Shown one piece after another: positions 51,462 through 61,444 of a DNA stretch of 64,000 bases; within the stretch, counting starts at the first letter, position 1, and each line of letters starts with the position of its first letter. Made by a program: the position numbers and the translations under genes. Source of the DNA: Carbonactinospora thermoautotrophica (GTDB lineage: Bacteria; Actinomycetota; Actinomycetes; Streptomycetales; Carbonactinosporaceae); NCBI RefSeq assembly GCF_001543895.1, contig NZ_JYIJ01000010.1, positions 1-64,000 on the forward strand, in the 5' to 3' direction. Below the pieces are notes generated by a model. That model was not told the DNA's origin. It saw only the letters and a program-made list of their open reading frames with translations, and ran no database searches.

Positions 51462-52453
51462 CCCAGCGGTTCGACGTGATCACCATGGGGCGGGTCGGCG
51501 TGGACGTCTACCCCCAGCAGGTGGGCGTCAGCCTGGTCGACGTGGAGAGCTTCGGCAAGTACCTCGGCGGCAGCGCCACCAACGTGGCCGTGGCCGCCGC
51601 CCGGTACGGCCGCAGCGTCGCCCTGATCACCCGCACCGGGGCCGACCCGTTCGGCGAGTACGTGCACAAGGCGCTGCGCGAGTTCGGTGTGGACGACCGG
51701 TGGGTGACCCCGGTGCCCGGGCTGCCCACCCCGGTCACGTTCTGCGAGATCTTCCCGCCGGACGACTTCCCGCTGTACTTCTACCGCTACCCCAAGGCGC
51801 CCGACCTGGTGATCCACCCGGAGGAGCTGGACTACGACGCGATCCGGGCGGCGCGGGTGTTCTGGGTGACCGGCACCGGCCTGTCGGAGGAGCCGAGCCG
51901 CTCGGCCACGCTCGCCGCGCTGGCCAAGCGCGCCAAGTCCGGGATCACCGTGCTGGACCTGGACTACCGGCCCATGTTCTGGCCGTCCCGCGAGGAGGCC
52001 GGCCGCTGGGTGCGCGAGGCTCTCGCGCACGTCACCGTGGCCGTGGGCAACCTGGAGGAGGTCGAGACCGCGGTCGGCACCCGCGACCCGCGGGACGCGG
52101 CCGAGCGGCTGCTCGCCCTGGGCGTGGACGTGGCCGTCGTCAAGCAGGGGCCCAGGGGCGTGCTGGGCCGGACGCGCGACGGCGAGGTCGAGGTGCCGCC
52201 CGTCCCGGTCGAGGTCGTCAACGGCCTGGGCGCGGGCGACGCCTTCGGCGGCGCGCTCTGTCACGGGATGCTCGCCGGCTGGGACCTGGAGTACACGCTG
52301 CGCTTCGCCAACGCCGCCGGCGCGATCGTCGCGTCCCGCCTGGCCTGCTCGTCGGCCATGCCCGACCAGGCCGAGGTGGAGGCGCTGCTCGGGGCGTCGG
52401 AGACTTTCGAGGACGGCCCGCGCCCGGGCCTGGAGGAGGACGGCATTGCCTGA
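51458..52453 (+). CDS. iolC: 5-dehydro-2-deoxygluconokinase
   Basis: 331 residues from GTG 51458 (GTGA overlap). PfkB family: GRVGVDVYPQQ, KYLGGSATNVAVAAARYG, NGLGAGDAFGGAL (catalytic Asp) and VVKQGPRGV. The residues after DYRP (MFWPS) fit IolC. It phosphorylates 2-deoxy-5-keto-gluconate at C-6 before aldol cleavage. It sits between iolE and the aldolase gene, which begins within its last codons. Confidence 0.93.
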   Translation: MTQRFDVITMGRVGVDVYPQQVGVSLVDVESFGKYLGGSATNVAVAAARYGRSVALITRTGADPFGEYVHKALREFGVDDRWVTPVPGLPTPVTFCEIFPPDDFPLYFYRYPKAPDLVIHPEELDYDAIRAARVFWVTGTGLSEEPSRSATLAALAKRAKSGITVLDLDYRPMFWPSREEAGRWVREALAHVTVAVGNLEEVETAVGTRDPRDAAERLLALGVDVAVVKQGPRGVLGRTRDGEVEVPPVPVEVVNGLGAGDAFGGALCHGMLAGWDLEYTLRFANAAGAIVASRLACSSAMPDQAEVEALLGASETFEDGPRPGLEEDGIA

Positions 52454-53315
52454 CCTGCGCGATCTCATCGAGGCGCGGGCGTACCGGCCGGAGGCGGTCG
52501 CCGAGGCCGCCGCCCGGCGCACCCGGCGCCCGCTGCTGGGCCAGAACGGCCGGCTGTTCGTCATCGCGGCCGACCACCCGGCCCGCGGCGCCCTCGGCGT
52601 GGGGGACCGTGCCCTGGCCATGGCGAACCGCTTCGACCTGCTGGAGCGGATCTGCATCGCGCTGTCCCGCCCCGGTGTGGACGGCGTGCTGGGCACCGCC
52701 GACCTGATCGAGGACCTGCTGCTGCTCGGCGTGCTCGACGGCAAGGTGGTGATCGGGTCGATGAACCGCGGCGGGCTGGCGGGCGCGGCCTTCGAGCTGG
52801 ACGACCGGTTCACCGCCTACGACGCGCGGACGCTGCACGCCATGGGGTTCGACGGCGGCAAGATGCTGCTCCGCATCGACCCCGCCGACCCCGGCTCGCT
52901 CGCCACGCTGGAGGCCTGCGCGCACGCGGTCAGCGAGCTGGCCGCGCACCGGCTCATGGCGATGGTCGAGCCGTTCATGTCGTACCGGGCGAAGGACGGC
53001 CGGGTCCGCAACGACCTGTCGCCGCAGGCCATGATGCGGGCGATCGCCATCGCGTCGGGGCTCGGCAACACCTCCGCCTACACCTGGCTCAAGGTGCCGG
53101 TCGTGGCGGACATGGAGCGGGTCATGGAGTCCTCCACGCTGCCTGCGCTGCTGCTCGGCGGCGACCTGGGCCGCGATCCGGACGTGATCTTCAGCCGCTG
53201 GCGCAAGGCGCTCCAGTTGCCCACCGTGCGCGGGCTGGTCGCCGGGCGCGCCCTGCTGTACCCGCCGGACGACGACGTGGCCGCCGCCGTGGACACGGCC
53301 GTGAGCCTGCTGTGA
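52446..53315 (+). CDS. TIM-barrel aldolase, probable 2-deoxy-5-keto-gluconate-6-phosphate aldolase
   Basis: 289 residues from TTG 52446 (GGAGGAGG ribosome site), overlapping iolC by 8 bases. Reads as a Cgl0159-type (beta/alpha)8 protein: RLFVIAADHPARGALGVGDRALAMANRFDLLERI, GSMNRGGLAGA, GGKMLLRID and AMVEPFMSYR. It takes the place of IolJ in the operon, cleaving the phosphate to dihydroxyacetone phosphate and malonate semialdehyde. That assignment is inferred from position and fold, not from conserved IolJ residues. Confidence 0.8.
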   Translation: MPDLRDLIEARAYRPEAVAEAAARRTRRPLLGQNGRLFVIAADHPARGALGVGDRALAMANRFDLLERICIALSRPGVDGVLGTADLIEDLLLLGVLDGKVVIGSMNRGGLAGAAFELDDRFTAYDARTLHAMGFDGGKMLLRIDPADPGSLATLEACAHAVSELAAHRLMAMVEPFMSYRAKDGRVRNDLSPQAMMRAIAIASGLGNTSAYTWLKVPVVADMERVMESSTLPALLLGGDLGRDPDVIFSRWRKALQLPTVRGLVAGRALLYPPDDDVAAAVDTAVSLL

Positions 53316-53328
53316 GCGGAGGGACACC

Positions 53329-54201
53329 GTGACGGGCAAGTACCACCTGCCTTACCGCAGCACCGCGGACGCGCCGTACTCGGTGGTGATCACCCCCGAG
53401 ACCGCCGGCTGGACCTACTCGGGCCTGCGCGTCCTGGAACTGCCCGCGGGCGGGCGGCACACCTTCACGACCGGGGAGGAGGAACTGCTCGTGCTGCCGC
53501 TCGCCGGCTCCTGCCGGGTCACCTGCGACGGCGAGACCTACCATCTGGAGGGCCGGGCGTCCGTCTTCGACCGGGTCACCGACTTCGCGTACGTGCCGAT
53601 CCGGGCCGAGGTCACCGTCGAGGGCGAGGGCCGGTTCGCGCTGCCGTCCGCCCGGGCCACACGCCGGCTGCCGTTCCGGTACGGCCCCGCCGAGGAGGTC
53701 CCGGTCGAGGTGCGCGGCGCGGGCCAGGCCACCCGCCAGGTGAACAACTTCTGCGCGCCGGAGGCGTTCGAGTGCGACAAGCTCATCGCGGTCGAGGTGC
53801 TCACCCCGGGCGGCAACTGGTCCTCCTACCCGCCGCACAAGCACGACGAGTGCCGCGACGGCGAGGTCGTCCTGGAGGAGGTCTACTACTTCGAGGTGGC
53901 CGGCGAGCACGGGTTGGGGTACCAGCGCGTGTACGGCTCAGGACCGGGCCGGGAGATCGACGTGCTGGCCGAGGTGCGCACCGGGGACGTGGTGCTGATC
54001 CCGCACGGCTACCACGGGCCCTCGATGGCCGCCCCCGGGTATGACCTGTACTACCTGAACGTGATGGCGGGACCGGGCGCGGAACGCGTCTGGCGGTTCT
54101 GCGACGACCCGGCCCACGCCTGGATCCGCGGCACCTGGGCGGACCAGCCGACCGACCCGCGGGTCCCGATGACCACCGCGACCGGGCGGAGGAAGGCATG
54201 A
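53329..54201 (+). CDS. iolB: 5-deoxy-glucuronate isomerase
   Basis: 290 residues from GTG 53329 (GCGGAGGGAC upstream). Cupin fold with SSYPPHKHDECRDGEVVLEEVYYFEV (metal His and Glu) and IPHGYHGPSMAAPGYDLYYLNVMAG. It converts 5-deoxy-glucuronate to 2-deoxy-5-keto-gluconate. Length is normal. It overlaps iolD by 4 bases. Confidence 0.95.
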   Translation: MTGKYHLPYRSTADAPYSVVITPETAGWTYSGLRVLELPAGGRHTFTTGEEELLVLPLAGSCRVTCDGETYHLEGRASVFDRVTDFAYVPIRAEVTVEGEGRFALPSARATRRLPFRYGPAEEVPVEVRGAGQATRQVNNFCAPEAFECDKLIAVEVLTPGGNWSSYPPHKHDECRDGEVVLEEVYYFEVAGEHGLGYQRVYGSGPGREIDVLAEVRTGDVVLIPHGYHGPSMAAPGYDLYYLNVMAGPGAERVWRFCDDPAHAWIRGTWADQPTDPRVPMTTATGRRKA

Positions 54202-56114
54202 GCGACACCAAGCGCGAGACGGTACGGCTCACCGTGGCGCAGGCCCTGGTGCGGTTCCTCGCCAACCAGTACAGCGAGCGGGACGGCCACCGCGAGCGGC
54301 TGATCGCTGGCTGCTTCGGGATCTTCGGCCACGGCAACGTGGCCGGCGTCGGGCAGGCGCTGCTGGAGCTCAGCCGGCGACAGGGCGAGCAGATGCGGTA
54401 CTACCAGGCCCGCAACGAGCAGGCCATGGTGCACACCGCCGTCGGGTACGCCCGCATGCGCAACCGCCGCTCGACGCTGGCCTGCACCACCTCGATCGGG
54501 CCGGGCGCGACCAACATGGTCACCGGCGCGGCGCTCGCCACCATCAACCGGCTGCCGGTCCTGCTGCTGCCCGGCGACATCTTCGCCACCAGGGCCGCCG
54601 ACCCGGTGCTCCAGCAGTTGGAGGACCCCCGGTCCTACGACGTGTCGGTCAACGACGCCTTCAAGCCGGTGTCGAGGTTCTGGGACCGGATCAACCGGCC
54701 CGAGCAGCTGATCCCCTCACTCCTGGAGGCGATGCGCGTGCTCACCGACCCGGTGGAGACCGGCGCGGTGACGCTCGCCCTGCCGCAGGACGTGCAGGCC
54801 GAGGCGTACGACTGGCCGGCCGAGCTGTTCGCCCCCCGGATCTGGCGCATCCCGCGCCCGGTGCCGGAGCCGTCCGCCCTGGCCGCGGCCGTGGCCGCGA
54901 TCCGGCAGGCGGAACGCCCGCTGATCATCGCCGGCGGGGGAGTGATCTACTCCGAGGCCACCGCGGCGCTGAAGGCGTTCGTCGAGGCCACCGGCATCCC
55001 GGTCGCCGAGACCCAGGCCGGCAAGGGCGCGTTGCCGTACGACCACCCGTGCGTGGTGGGCGCGGTCGGCGCGACCGGCACCGCCGCCGCCAACGCGCTC
55101 GCCCGGGAGGCCGACCTGATCATCGGTGTCGGTACCCGGTACAGCGACTTCACCACCGCCTCGCGCAGCCTGTTCCAGCACCCGGGTGTGCGCTTCGTGA
55201 ACCTCAACGTGGCCGCGTTCGACGCGCACAAGCAGGCGGCGCTGCCGCTGGTCGCCGACGCCCGCGAGGGCCTGACCGCCCTGCTGCACGCGCTCGACGG
55301 CTGTCGGGTGGCGCCTGAGTACGCCGAGCGCGCCCGCCGGCTGGCCGCCGAGTGGGACCAGGTGGTGCAGCGCGCCTACTCCGGTGAACCGCAAGCCGGC
55401 CACGGGCCGCGGCCCAGCCAGGCCGAGATCATCGGCGTGGTGAACGAGCTGTCCGGGCCCCGCGACGTGGTCGTGTGCGCCGCCGGCTCGATGCCCGGCG
55501 ACCTGCACAAGCTGTGGCGCACCCGCGACCCCAAGGGCTACCACGTCGAGTACGGGTACTCGTGCATGGGTTACGAGATCGCCGGCGGCCTCGGCGTGAA
55601 GATGGCCTGCCTCGACCACGGCGAGGACCGCGAGGTGTTCGTCCTGGTCGGCGACGGCAGCTACCTGATGATGGCCCAGGAGCTGGCCACCGCCGTGCAG
55701 GAGGGGATCAAGCTTGTCGTGGTCCTCGTGCAGAACCACGGCTTCCAGTCGATCGGGGCGCTGTCCGAGAGCGTCGGCGCGGAACGGTTCGGCACCCAGT
55801 ACCGTTACCGCAACCCCAAGACCGGCCAGCTCGACGGCGACTACCTGCCGGTCGACCTGGCTGCCAACGCCGCCAGCCTCGGAGCCGACGTGCTCCGCGC
55901 GTACACCGTCAAGGAGTTCCGTGCCGCCCTGGAGAAGGCGATCGCCGCGGACCGCACCACGGTCGTGTACGTCGAGACCGACCCGATGGCGCCCGCGCCC
56001 AGCTCGGAGGCTTGGTGGGACGTGCCGGTCGCCGAGGTGGCCGAGCTGGAGTCCACCCGCCGCGCCCGCGCGGAGTACGAGCGGGGCAAGCGCACCCAGC
56101 GGCAGTACCTGTAG
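54198..56114 (+). CDS. iolD: 3D-(3,5/4)-trihydroxycyclohexane-1,2-dione acylhydrolase
   Basis: 638 residues from ATG 54198 (ATGA overlap with iolB). TPP enzyme: N-terminal RYYQARNEQAMVHTAVGYAR (catalytic Glu in the NEQ), a central domain with GVGTRYSDFTT, and a C-terminal TPP site LVGDGSYLMMAQELATAVQEG ending near NHGF. It opens the ring to 5-deoxy-glucuronate. Length fits IolD (~640). It is 12 bp before mmsA. Confidence 0.95.
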   Translation: MSDTKRETVRLTVAQALVRFLANQYSERDGHRERLIAGCFGIFGHGNVAGVGQALLELSRRQGEQMRYYQARNEQAMVHTAVGYARMRNRRSTLACTTSIGPGATNMVTGAALATINRLPVLLLPGDIFATRAADPVLQQLEDPRSYDVSVNDAFKPVSRFWDRINRPEQLIPSLLEAMRVLTDPVETGAVTLALPQDVQAEAYDWPAELFAPRIWRIPRPVPEPSALAAAVAAIRQAERPLIIAGGGVIYSEATAALKAFVEATGIPVAETQAGKGALPYDHPCVVGAVGATGTAAANALAREADLIIGVGTRYSDFTTASRSLFQHPGVRFVNLNVAAFDAHKQAALPLVADAREGLTALLHALDGCRVAPEYAERARRLAAEWDQVVQRAYSGEPQAGHGPRPSQAEIIGVVNELSGPRDVVVCAAGSMPGDLHKLWRTRDPKGYHVEYGYSCMGYEIAGGLGVKMACLDHGEDREVFVLVGDGSYLMMAQELATAVQEGIKLVVVLVQNHGFQSIGALSESVGAERFGTQYRYRNPKTGQLDGDYLPVDLAANAASLGADVLRAYTVKEFRAALEKAIAADRTTVVYVETDPMAPAPSSEAWWDVPVAEVAELESTRRARAEYERGKRTQRQYL

Positions 56115-56126
56115 GAGTGGATCATC

Positions 56127-57623
56127 GTGAGAACGATCAAGCACTGGATCGGTGGCCGGGAGACCGCCGGGGAGTCCACGCGCAGCGGGCCGGTCTACAA
56201 CCCGGCCACCGGCGAGGAACAGGCGCGCGTCCTGCTCGCCGAGCGCGCGGACGTGGACGCCGCGGTGCGGGCCGCCAAGCAGGCGTTCCAGACCTGGCAG
56301 GACGTGTCGGTGGTCAAGCGGGCGCGGATCATGTTTGCGTTCCGCGAGCTGGTCCACCGCCACCTCGACGACCTGGCCCGGATCGTCGCCGACGAGCACG
56401 GCAAGGTCGTCTCCGACGCCCGCGGCGAGGTCATCCGCGGTCTGGAGGTCGTGGAGTTCGCCTGCGGCATCCCGCACCTGCTCAAGGGCGAGTACTCCGA
56501 CCAGGTGTCCACCGACGTCGACTCCTACGGGTTCCGCCAGCCACTCGGGGTGTGCGCGGGCATCACGCCGTTCAACTTCCCGGTCATGGTGCCGATGTGG
56601 ATGCACCCGATCGCGATCGCGACCGGCAACACGTTCGTGCTCAAACCGAGCGAGCGCGACCCGTCCGCGTCCAACTTCGTCGCCGAGCTGTACCAGCAGG
56701 CCGGACTGCCGGACGGGGTGTTCAACGTGGTGCACGGCGACAAGGCTGCGGTGGACGCCGTCCTCGACCACCCGGACATCGCCGCGGTGTCGTTCGTCGG
56801 CTCCACCCCGATCGCGAAGTACGTCTACGAGCGGGCGTCCGCGCGGGGCAAGCGGGTGCAGGCGCTCGGCGGCGCGAAGAACCACGCGGTGGTGCTGCCG
56901 GACGCCGACCTGGACTACGCGGCCGACCAGATCGTCTCCGCCGCGTACGGCTCGGCCGGCCAGCGGTGCATGGCCATCTCGGCGGTCGTCGCCGTCGGGG
57001 AGACCGGGCCGGTGCTGGTCGAGAAGATCGCCGAGCGGGCCCGGCGGCTGCGCGTGGGGCCGGGCCGGGACGAGCGGTCGCAGATGGGGCCGGTCGTCAC
57101 CGGTGAGGCGCGCGACCGCATCGCCGGCTACATCGAGCGGGGGCTCGCCGAGGGCGCCAAGCTCGTGCTCGACGGGCGGGACGTCACCGTGCCCGGCCAC
57201 GAGCGCGGCTTCTTCCTCGGCCCGTCGCTGTTCGACCAGGTCACCCCGGAGATGTCGGTCTACCGCGACGAGATCTTCGGCCCGGTGCTGGTCGTGCTGC
57301 GCGCGGACACCCTCGACGAGGCGATCGCGCTGGTCAACGCCAACCAGTACGGCAACGGCACCGCGATCTTCACCAGCAGTGGGGAGGCGGCCCGCCGGTT
57401 CCAGCGCGACGTGCACGTCGGGATGATCGGTGTCAACGTCCCGATCCCGGTGCCCATGGCGTTCTACTCGTTCGGCGGTTGGAAGGACTCCCTCTTCGGC
57501 GACCGGCACATCCACGGACCCGAAGGGGTCTCCTTCTACACGCGCGCCAAGGTGGTCACCAGCCGCTGGCCGCACGTGGAGCGGCCGGTCGAGGCGCACC
57601 TGCACTTCCCGACGGCGAGCTGA
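56127..57623 (+). CDS. mmsA: CoA-acylating methylmalonate/malonate-semialdehyde dehydrogenase
   Basis: 498 residues from GTG 56127. ALDH fold: ITPFNFPVMVPMWMHPIAIATGNTFVLKPSERDPS, FVGSTPIAKYVYE, and catalytic Cys in GSAGQRCMAIS. The MPMWMHP-like segment marks the CoA-acylating MmsA/IolA subgroup. It converts malonate semialdehyde to acetyl-CoA and CO2, the last step of the inositol route. It precedes the transporter genes by 45 bp. Confidence 0.95.
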   Translation: MRTIKHWIGGRETAGESTRSGPVYNPATGEEQARVLLAERADVDAAVRAAKQAFQTWQDVSVVKRARIMFAFRELVHRHLDDLARIVADEHGKVVSDARGEVIRGLEVVEFACGIPHLLKGEYSDQVSTDVDSYGFRQPLGVCAGITPFNFPVMVPMWMHPIAIATGNTFVLKPSERDPSASNFVAELYQQAGLPDGVFNVVHGDKAAVDAVLDHPDIAAVSFVGSTPIAKYVYERASARGKRVQALGGAKNHAVVLPDADLDYAADQIVSAAYGSAGQRCMAISAVVAVGETGPVLVEKIAERARRLRVGPGRDERSQMGPVVTGEARDRIAGYIERGLAEGAKLVLDGRDVTVPGHERGFFLGPSLFDQVTPEMSVYRDEIFGPVLVVLRADTLDEAIALVNANQYGNGTAIFTSSGEAARRFQRDVHVGMIGVNVPIPVPMAFYSFGGWKDSLFGDRHIHGPEGVSFYTRAKVVTSRWPHVERPVEAHLHFPTAS

Positions 57624-57668
57624 GTCGGGATTCAACCCTCCTCTTCCCCCTTCCAGCGGAGGCGGTAG

Positions 57669-58634
57669 ATGAAGAAGCACCTGTGGGCCGGCATGCTGCT
57701 GGCGCCCGTGCTGCTGCTCTCGGCATGTTCCGGCAAGGCCGACACCGGCGGTCAGGCCGCTGGCGAGCAGGCCACGAACCTGCGGTTCGCCGTGGTGACC
57801 CACGGATCGGCCGGTGACGCGTTCTGGGACGTGGTCAAGAACGGGGCCGAGGCCGCGGGCAAGGAGCACGGCGTCAAGGTCACCTACCAAGGGGACGGCG
57901 ACCCGCAGAAGCAGTCCCAGCTCATCGAGGCGGCGATCAGCGAGAAGGTCGACGGGCTGGTCGTGTCGATGGCGAACCCGGACGCGCTCAAGGCCTCGGT
58001 CGAGAAGGCGGTCAAGGCCGGCATCCCGGTCGTGACCATCAACTCCGGGCAGGAGAAGTCCGCCGAGTTCGGCGCGCTGACCCACGTGGGCCAGTCCGAG
58101 GTGATCGCCGGCCGGGGCGCGGGCGGCAAGCTGAAGGAAGCCGGGATCAAGCACCTGGTGTGCGTGATCCACGAGGCCGGCAACATCGGCCTGGAGCAGC
58201 GTTGCCAGGGCGCCAAGGAGGCCCTCGGCGGCCAGGTGGAGAACCTCCAGGTCGACATCAACGACGTCGCCAACGCCTCGGCCACCATCAAGGCCAAGCT
58301 CCAGGCCGACAAGTCCGTCGACGGCGTCCTCACCCTCAACCCGGCGGTCGGCGTCGCCGCCCGGGACGCGGTCCGCGACTCCGGTTCCTCGGCCAAGGTC
58401 GCGACCTTCGACCTGTCCGGGGACGTGATCGACGCGGTCAAGAACGGGGAGATCCTGTTCGCCGTGGACCAGCAGCAGTACCTGCAGGGCTACCTGCCGA
58501 TCGTGTTCCTGAAGCTGTACAAGACCAACCTGAACACGGTCGGTGGCGGGCAGCCGGTGTTGACCGGACCCGGGTTCGTCACGAAGGAGAACGCGGACCA
58601 GGTCGCCAAGCTGGCGGAGGCTGGGACGCGATGA
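57669..58634 (+). CDS. Inositol-type ABC transporter substrate-binding lipoprotein
   Basis: 321 residues from ATG 57669 (GGAGG 6 bases upstream). Lipoprotein signal with lipobox LLSAC (Cys20), then a type-I periplasmic-binding fold: LRFAVVTHGSAGDAFWDVVKNGAEAAGKEHG, VDGLVVSMANPDALKASVEKAV, VVTINSGQEKS and ATFDLSGDVIDAVKNGEILFAVDQQQYLQGYLP. It is the anchored receptor of the operon's transporter. Inositol as ligand is inferred from the neighbours. Confidence 0.92.
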   Translation: MKKHLWAGMLLAPVLLLSACSGKADTGGQAAGEQATNLRFAVVTHGSAGDAFWDVVKNGAEAAGKEHGVKVTYQGDGDPQKQSQLIEAAISEKVDGLVVSMANPDALKASVEKAVKAGIPVVTINSGQEKSAEFGALTHVGQSEVIAGRGAGGKLKEAGIKHLVCVIHEAGNIGLEQRCQGAKEALGGQVENLQVDINDVANASATIKAKLQADKSVDGVLTLNPAVGVAARDAVRDSGSSAKVATFDLSGDVIDAVKNGEILFAVDQQQYLQGYLPIVFLKLYKTNLNTVGGGQPVLTGPGFVTKENADQVAKLAEAGTR

Positions 58635-58715
58635 CCCGGCGGTGGCCGGACCGGACCCGGTCCGGCCACCCACCTGGCCCGCCGGGCAGTGCGGCGGGTT
58701 GAGCAAGGAGCCTCT

Positions 58716-59789
58716 ATGACGACACTGGCAAGCGGCGCCGCGCACCGTTCGCAGCACGCCGACCAGCCCGGGGACGAGCGCATCGCGCAGACCGGTCGGC
58801 TGACCCGGCTGCTCGTCCGCCCGGAGATCGGGTCGGTCATCGGCGCGGTCGCGGTGTTCATCTTCTTCGCGGCGCAGTCCGACATCTTCCGCTCGATCAA
58901 CGGTTTCGCCAACTGGCTGGACCCGGCCTCGACGCTGGGGATCATGGCGGTCGCGGTGGCACTGCTCATGATCGGCGGCGAGTTCGACCTGTCGGCCGGC
59001 GTGCTCACCGGCACCACCGGGCTCGCGCTCGCCATGCTCACCACCCAGCTCGGGCTGAACGTCTGGGTCGCGATGGCCCTGAGCCTGGCGCTCGCGCTGG
59101 TAATCGGTTTCAGCAACGGTTTCCTGGTCGTGCGGACCAAGCTGCCGAGCTTCATCGTCACGCTCGGCACGTTCCTGATGCTCCAGGGCCTGAACCTGGG
59201 CGTGACCAAGCTGTTCACCGGCACCGTGCAGGTCCGCGGCATCGGGCGCGCGGACGGGTTCGACTCCGCCCAGGCGATCTTCGCCAGTACGGTCACCATC
59301 GCCGGCGCCGACTTCCGGGTCTCGATCTTCTGGTGGATCGTGGTCACGGCGCTGGCCACCTGGGTGCTCACCCGCACCCGGCCCGGCAACTGGATCTTCG
59401 CGATCGGCGGCAACGCCCAGGCCGCGCGCAGCGTCGGCGTGCCGGTCGACAAGGCCAAGATCGCGCTGTTCATGACCACGGCGTTCGCCGCGTGGCTGGT
59501 CGGCACGATCACCGCGCTGCGACTCACCTCGGTCCAGGCCAACGCCGGCATCGGCGAGGAGCTCACCTACATCGTCGCGGCGGTCGTGGGCGGCTGCCTG
59601 CTCACCGGCGGGTACGGCTCGGCGGTCGGCGCGAGCGTGGGCGCGCTCATCTTCGGCATGGCCGAGAAGGGCATCGTGTACGCCGGGTGGGACAGCGACT
59701 GGTTCAAGTTCTTCCTCGGCGTGATGTTGCTGCTGGCGACCCTGCTCAACAGCTTCGTGCGCCGGTACGCGGAGGAGAAGCGCAAGTGA
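58716..59789 (+). CDS. ABC transporter permease of the inositol operon
   Basis: 357 residues from ATG 58716 (AAGGAG upstream). About ten transmembrane helices, with the BPD_transp_2 signature [21 protein letters not shown] and [20 protein letters not shown]. It forms the channel with the following ATPase, which overlaps it by 4 bases. Confidence 0.93.
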   Translation: MTTLASGAAHRSQHADQPGDERIAQTGRLTRLLVRPEIGSVIGAVAVFIFFAAQSDIFRSINGFANWLDPASTLGIMAVAVALLMIGGEFDLSAGVLTGTTGLALAMLTTQLGLNVWVAMALSLALALVIGFSNGFLVVRTKLPSFIVTLGTFLMLQGLNLGVTKLFTGTVQVRGIGRADGFDSAQAIFASTVTIAGADFRVSIFWWIVVTALATWVLTRTRPGNWIFAIGGNAQAARSVGVPVDKAKIALFMTTAFAAWLVGTITALRLTSVQANAGIGEELTYIVAAVVGGCLLTGGYGSAVGASVGALIFGMAEKGIVYAGWDSDWFKFFLGVMLLLATLLNSFVRRYAEEKRK

Positions 59790-60643
59790 GCGAGCTTTCG
59801 CCGAGCCGGATGAGCGGCACGCCCCTGCTCGAGGTGCGTAACGTTTGCAAGTACTTCGGGAACGTCATCGCTCTCAAGGACATCTCCACCACCGTGAACG
59901 CCGGCCAGGTCACCTGCGTGCTCGGCGACAACGGGGCGGGCAAGTCCACGCTGATCAAGATCCTGTCCGGGGTGCACCAGCCGGACGAGGGCGAGTACCT
60001 GGTCGACGGCCAGCCGGTGCGCTTCACCAGCCCGCGCGAGGCGCTGGACCGCGGCATCGCGACCGTCTACCAGGACCTCGCGATGATCCCGCTCATGTCG
60101 GTCTGGCGGAACTTCTTCCTCGGCTCGGAGCCGGTGAAGGGGTGGGGCCCGTTCAAGCGGTTCGACGTGGCGCAGGCCAAGGCCACGGTGCGCAAGGAAC
60201 TGCTCGAGATGGGCATCGACATCCGCGACCCGGACCAGCCGGTGGGCACCCTCTCCGGCGGCGAGCGCCAGTCCGTGGCGATCGCCCGGGCGGTGCACTT
60301 CGGCGCCCGGGTGCTGATTCTGGACGAGCCCACCTCCGCCCTGGGGGTGAAGCAGGCCGGGGTGGTGCTCCGGTACATCCTGCAGGCCCGCGACCGGGGG
60401 CTGGGGGTCGTCTTCATCACCCACAACCCGCACCACGCCTACCCGGTGGGCGACCGGTTCCTGCTGCTCAACCGCGGCAGGAGCCTCGGCGACTTCGCCA
60501 AGGACGAGATCACCCGCGAGGAACTGACCCGCCTCATGGCCGGCGGCGCGGAACTGGAAGAGCTCAGCCACGAGCTGGAACGCGGCTTCGGCGCCTCGGC
60601 GCAGGAGGCGGCGCGGGAGCTGAAGACGGAGGCCGAGGGGTAG
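59786..60643 (+). CDS. ABC transporter ATPase of the inositol operon
   Basis: 285 residues from GTG 59786 (GTGA overlap). One ABC domain: Walker [10 protein letters not shown], signature [15 protein letters not shown], Walker [13 protein letters not shown] and H-loop ITHNP. The C-terminus is an acidic helix. Unlike the two-domain ATPase at 25223, this has a single domain, the usual form in inositol-type transporters of actinobacteria. Confidence 0.95.
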   Translation: MSELSPSRMSGTPLLEVRNVCKYFGNVIALKDISTTVNAGQVTCVLGDNGAGKSTLIKILSGVHQPDEGEYLVDGQPVRFTSPREALDRGIATVYQDLAMIPLMSVWRNFFLGSEPVKGWGPFKRFDVAQAKATVRKELLEMGIDIRDPDQPVGTLSGGERQSVAIARAVHFGARVLILDEPTSALGVKQAGVVLRYILQARDRGLGVVFITHNPHHAYPVGDRFLLLNRGRSLGDFAKDEITREELTRLMAGGAELEELSHELERGFGASAQEAARELKTEAEG

Positions 60644-61055
60644 GTCTTCCGGTGTGGGCGGTCCGGCGGCGACCAGCGGCGTGTACGCCCGTGGTCGCCA
60701 CCGGACCGGGGGTGATCGGTGCCGCAGACCGCGCCGCGGTGCGCCGGGCTTCGGCCCGGTGGTGAAGCGGCGCCGGGGCACGCGGCCGGGCGGGTCGGTG
60801 CTGCTGCTCGATGTCCTGGCGCAGGGCGCTGATCGGTGCTCCGCCCACCGATCCGGCGTGGTACGACCCCGACCAAAGACGTTGCGCCCGCCAGTAGTGA
60901 CAGGGAGTTCTGGTCCTGGCGCATCCGACGCGAGGACACGCCGGGACCAGCCGGCGGCCTTCGGGGGAAGTTCACCTGATTCGCGGGGTGGAGGTCCCGC
61001 CCGGAGGAAACGCCGCTCTTTCGGCTTGATCTCTTACCCGCGGATCTTCGATCAT
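60644..61055. other. Non-coding stretch after the inositol operon
   Basis: About 400 bp with no convincing gene between the operon and the transposase remnant. I see no clear terminator hairpin. Confidence 0.4.
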
Positions 61056-61400
61056 GTGTGGGTGCCGCGGCGGGCGTTCCGGTACCGGTTCCATCCGACT
61101 CCGCAGCAGGCCGGCCTGCTGAATCGGACGTTCGGGTGCGTGCGGTACGTGTACAGGCGCTCGCCCTGGAGGCCTACCTCGCGGGGAACGCCTCTGCTAC
61201 GCCGCGACCGGGCGTTGACCGCGTTCAAGGCCGACCTCGAGCACGCCTGGTTGCAGGAGGTGTCGAGCGTGCCGTTGCAGTAGGCGTTGCGACACGGCGC
61301 GTTCGTCGCGTTCTGGGACAAGCACGCGAAGTACTCACGGTTCAAGGCGAAGAAGCGCGGGAAAGCCTCGGCGACGTTCACCCGGAGCGCGCTCCGCCGC
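61056..61400 (+). pseudogene. TnpB/IS605 OrfB-family remnant
   Basis: Starts around GTG 61056 with AFRYRFHPTPQQAGLLNRTFGCVRYVY, the typical N-terminus of IS200/IS605-type TnpB (RNA-guided nuclease family). The frame then breaks: GERLCYAAT is in another frame, and LTAFKADLEHAWLQEVSSVPLQ returns. It hits TAG at 61281-61283 where CAG would read Gln. It goes on with ALRHGAFVAFWDKHAKYSRFKAKKRGKASATFTRSA and ends abruptly. The zinc-finger and RuvC catalytic part is absent. It is a dead fragment. Confidence 0.85.
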
Positions 61401-61444
61401 CAGTTCGGCGCCCGGCCACTGCGGCCTCGTCGACGTCGGCCCGG

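Noticed and set aside
54717-58757. 1346-residue minus-strand open frame opposite the iol genes
   Set aside because: It is the antisense shadow of iolD, mmsA and the transporter genes; its product is low-complexity Arg/Gly/Asp-rich and has no domains.
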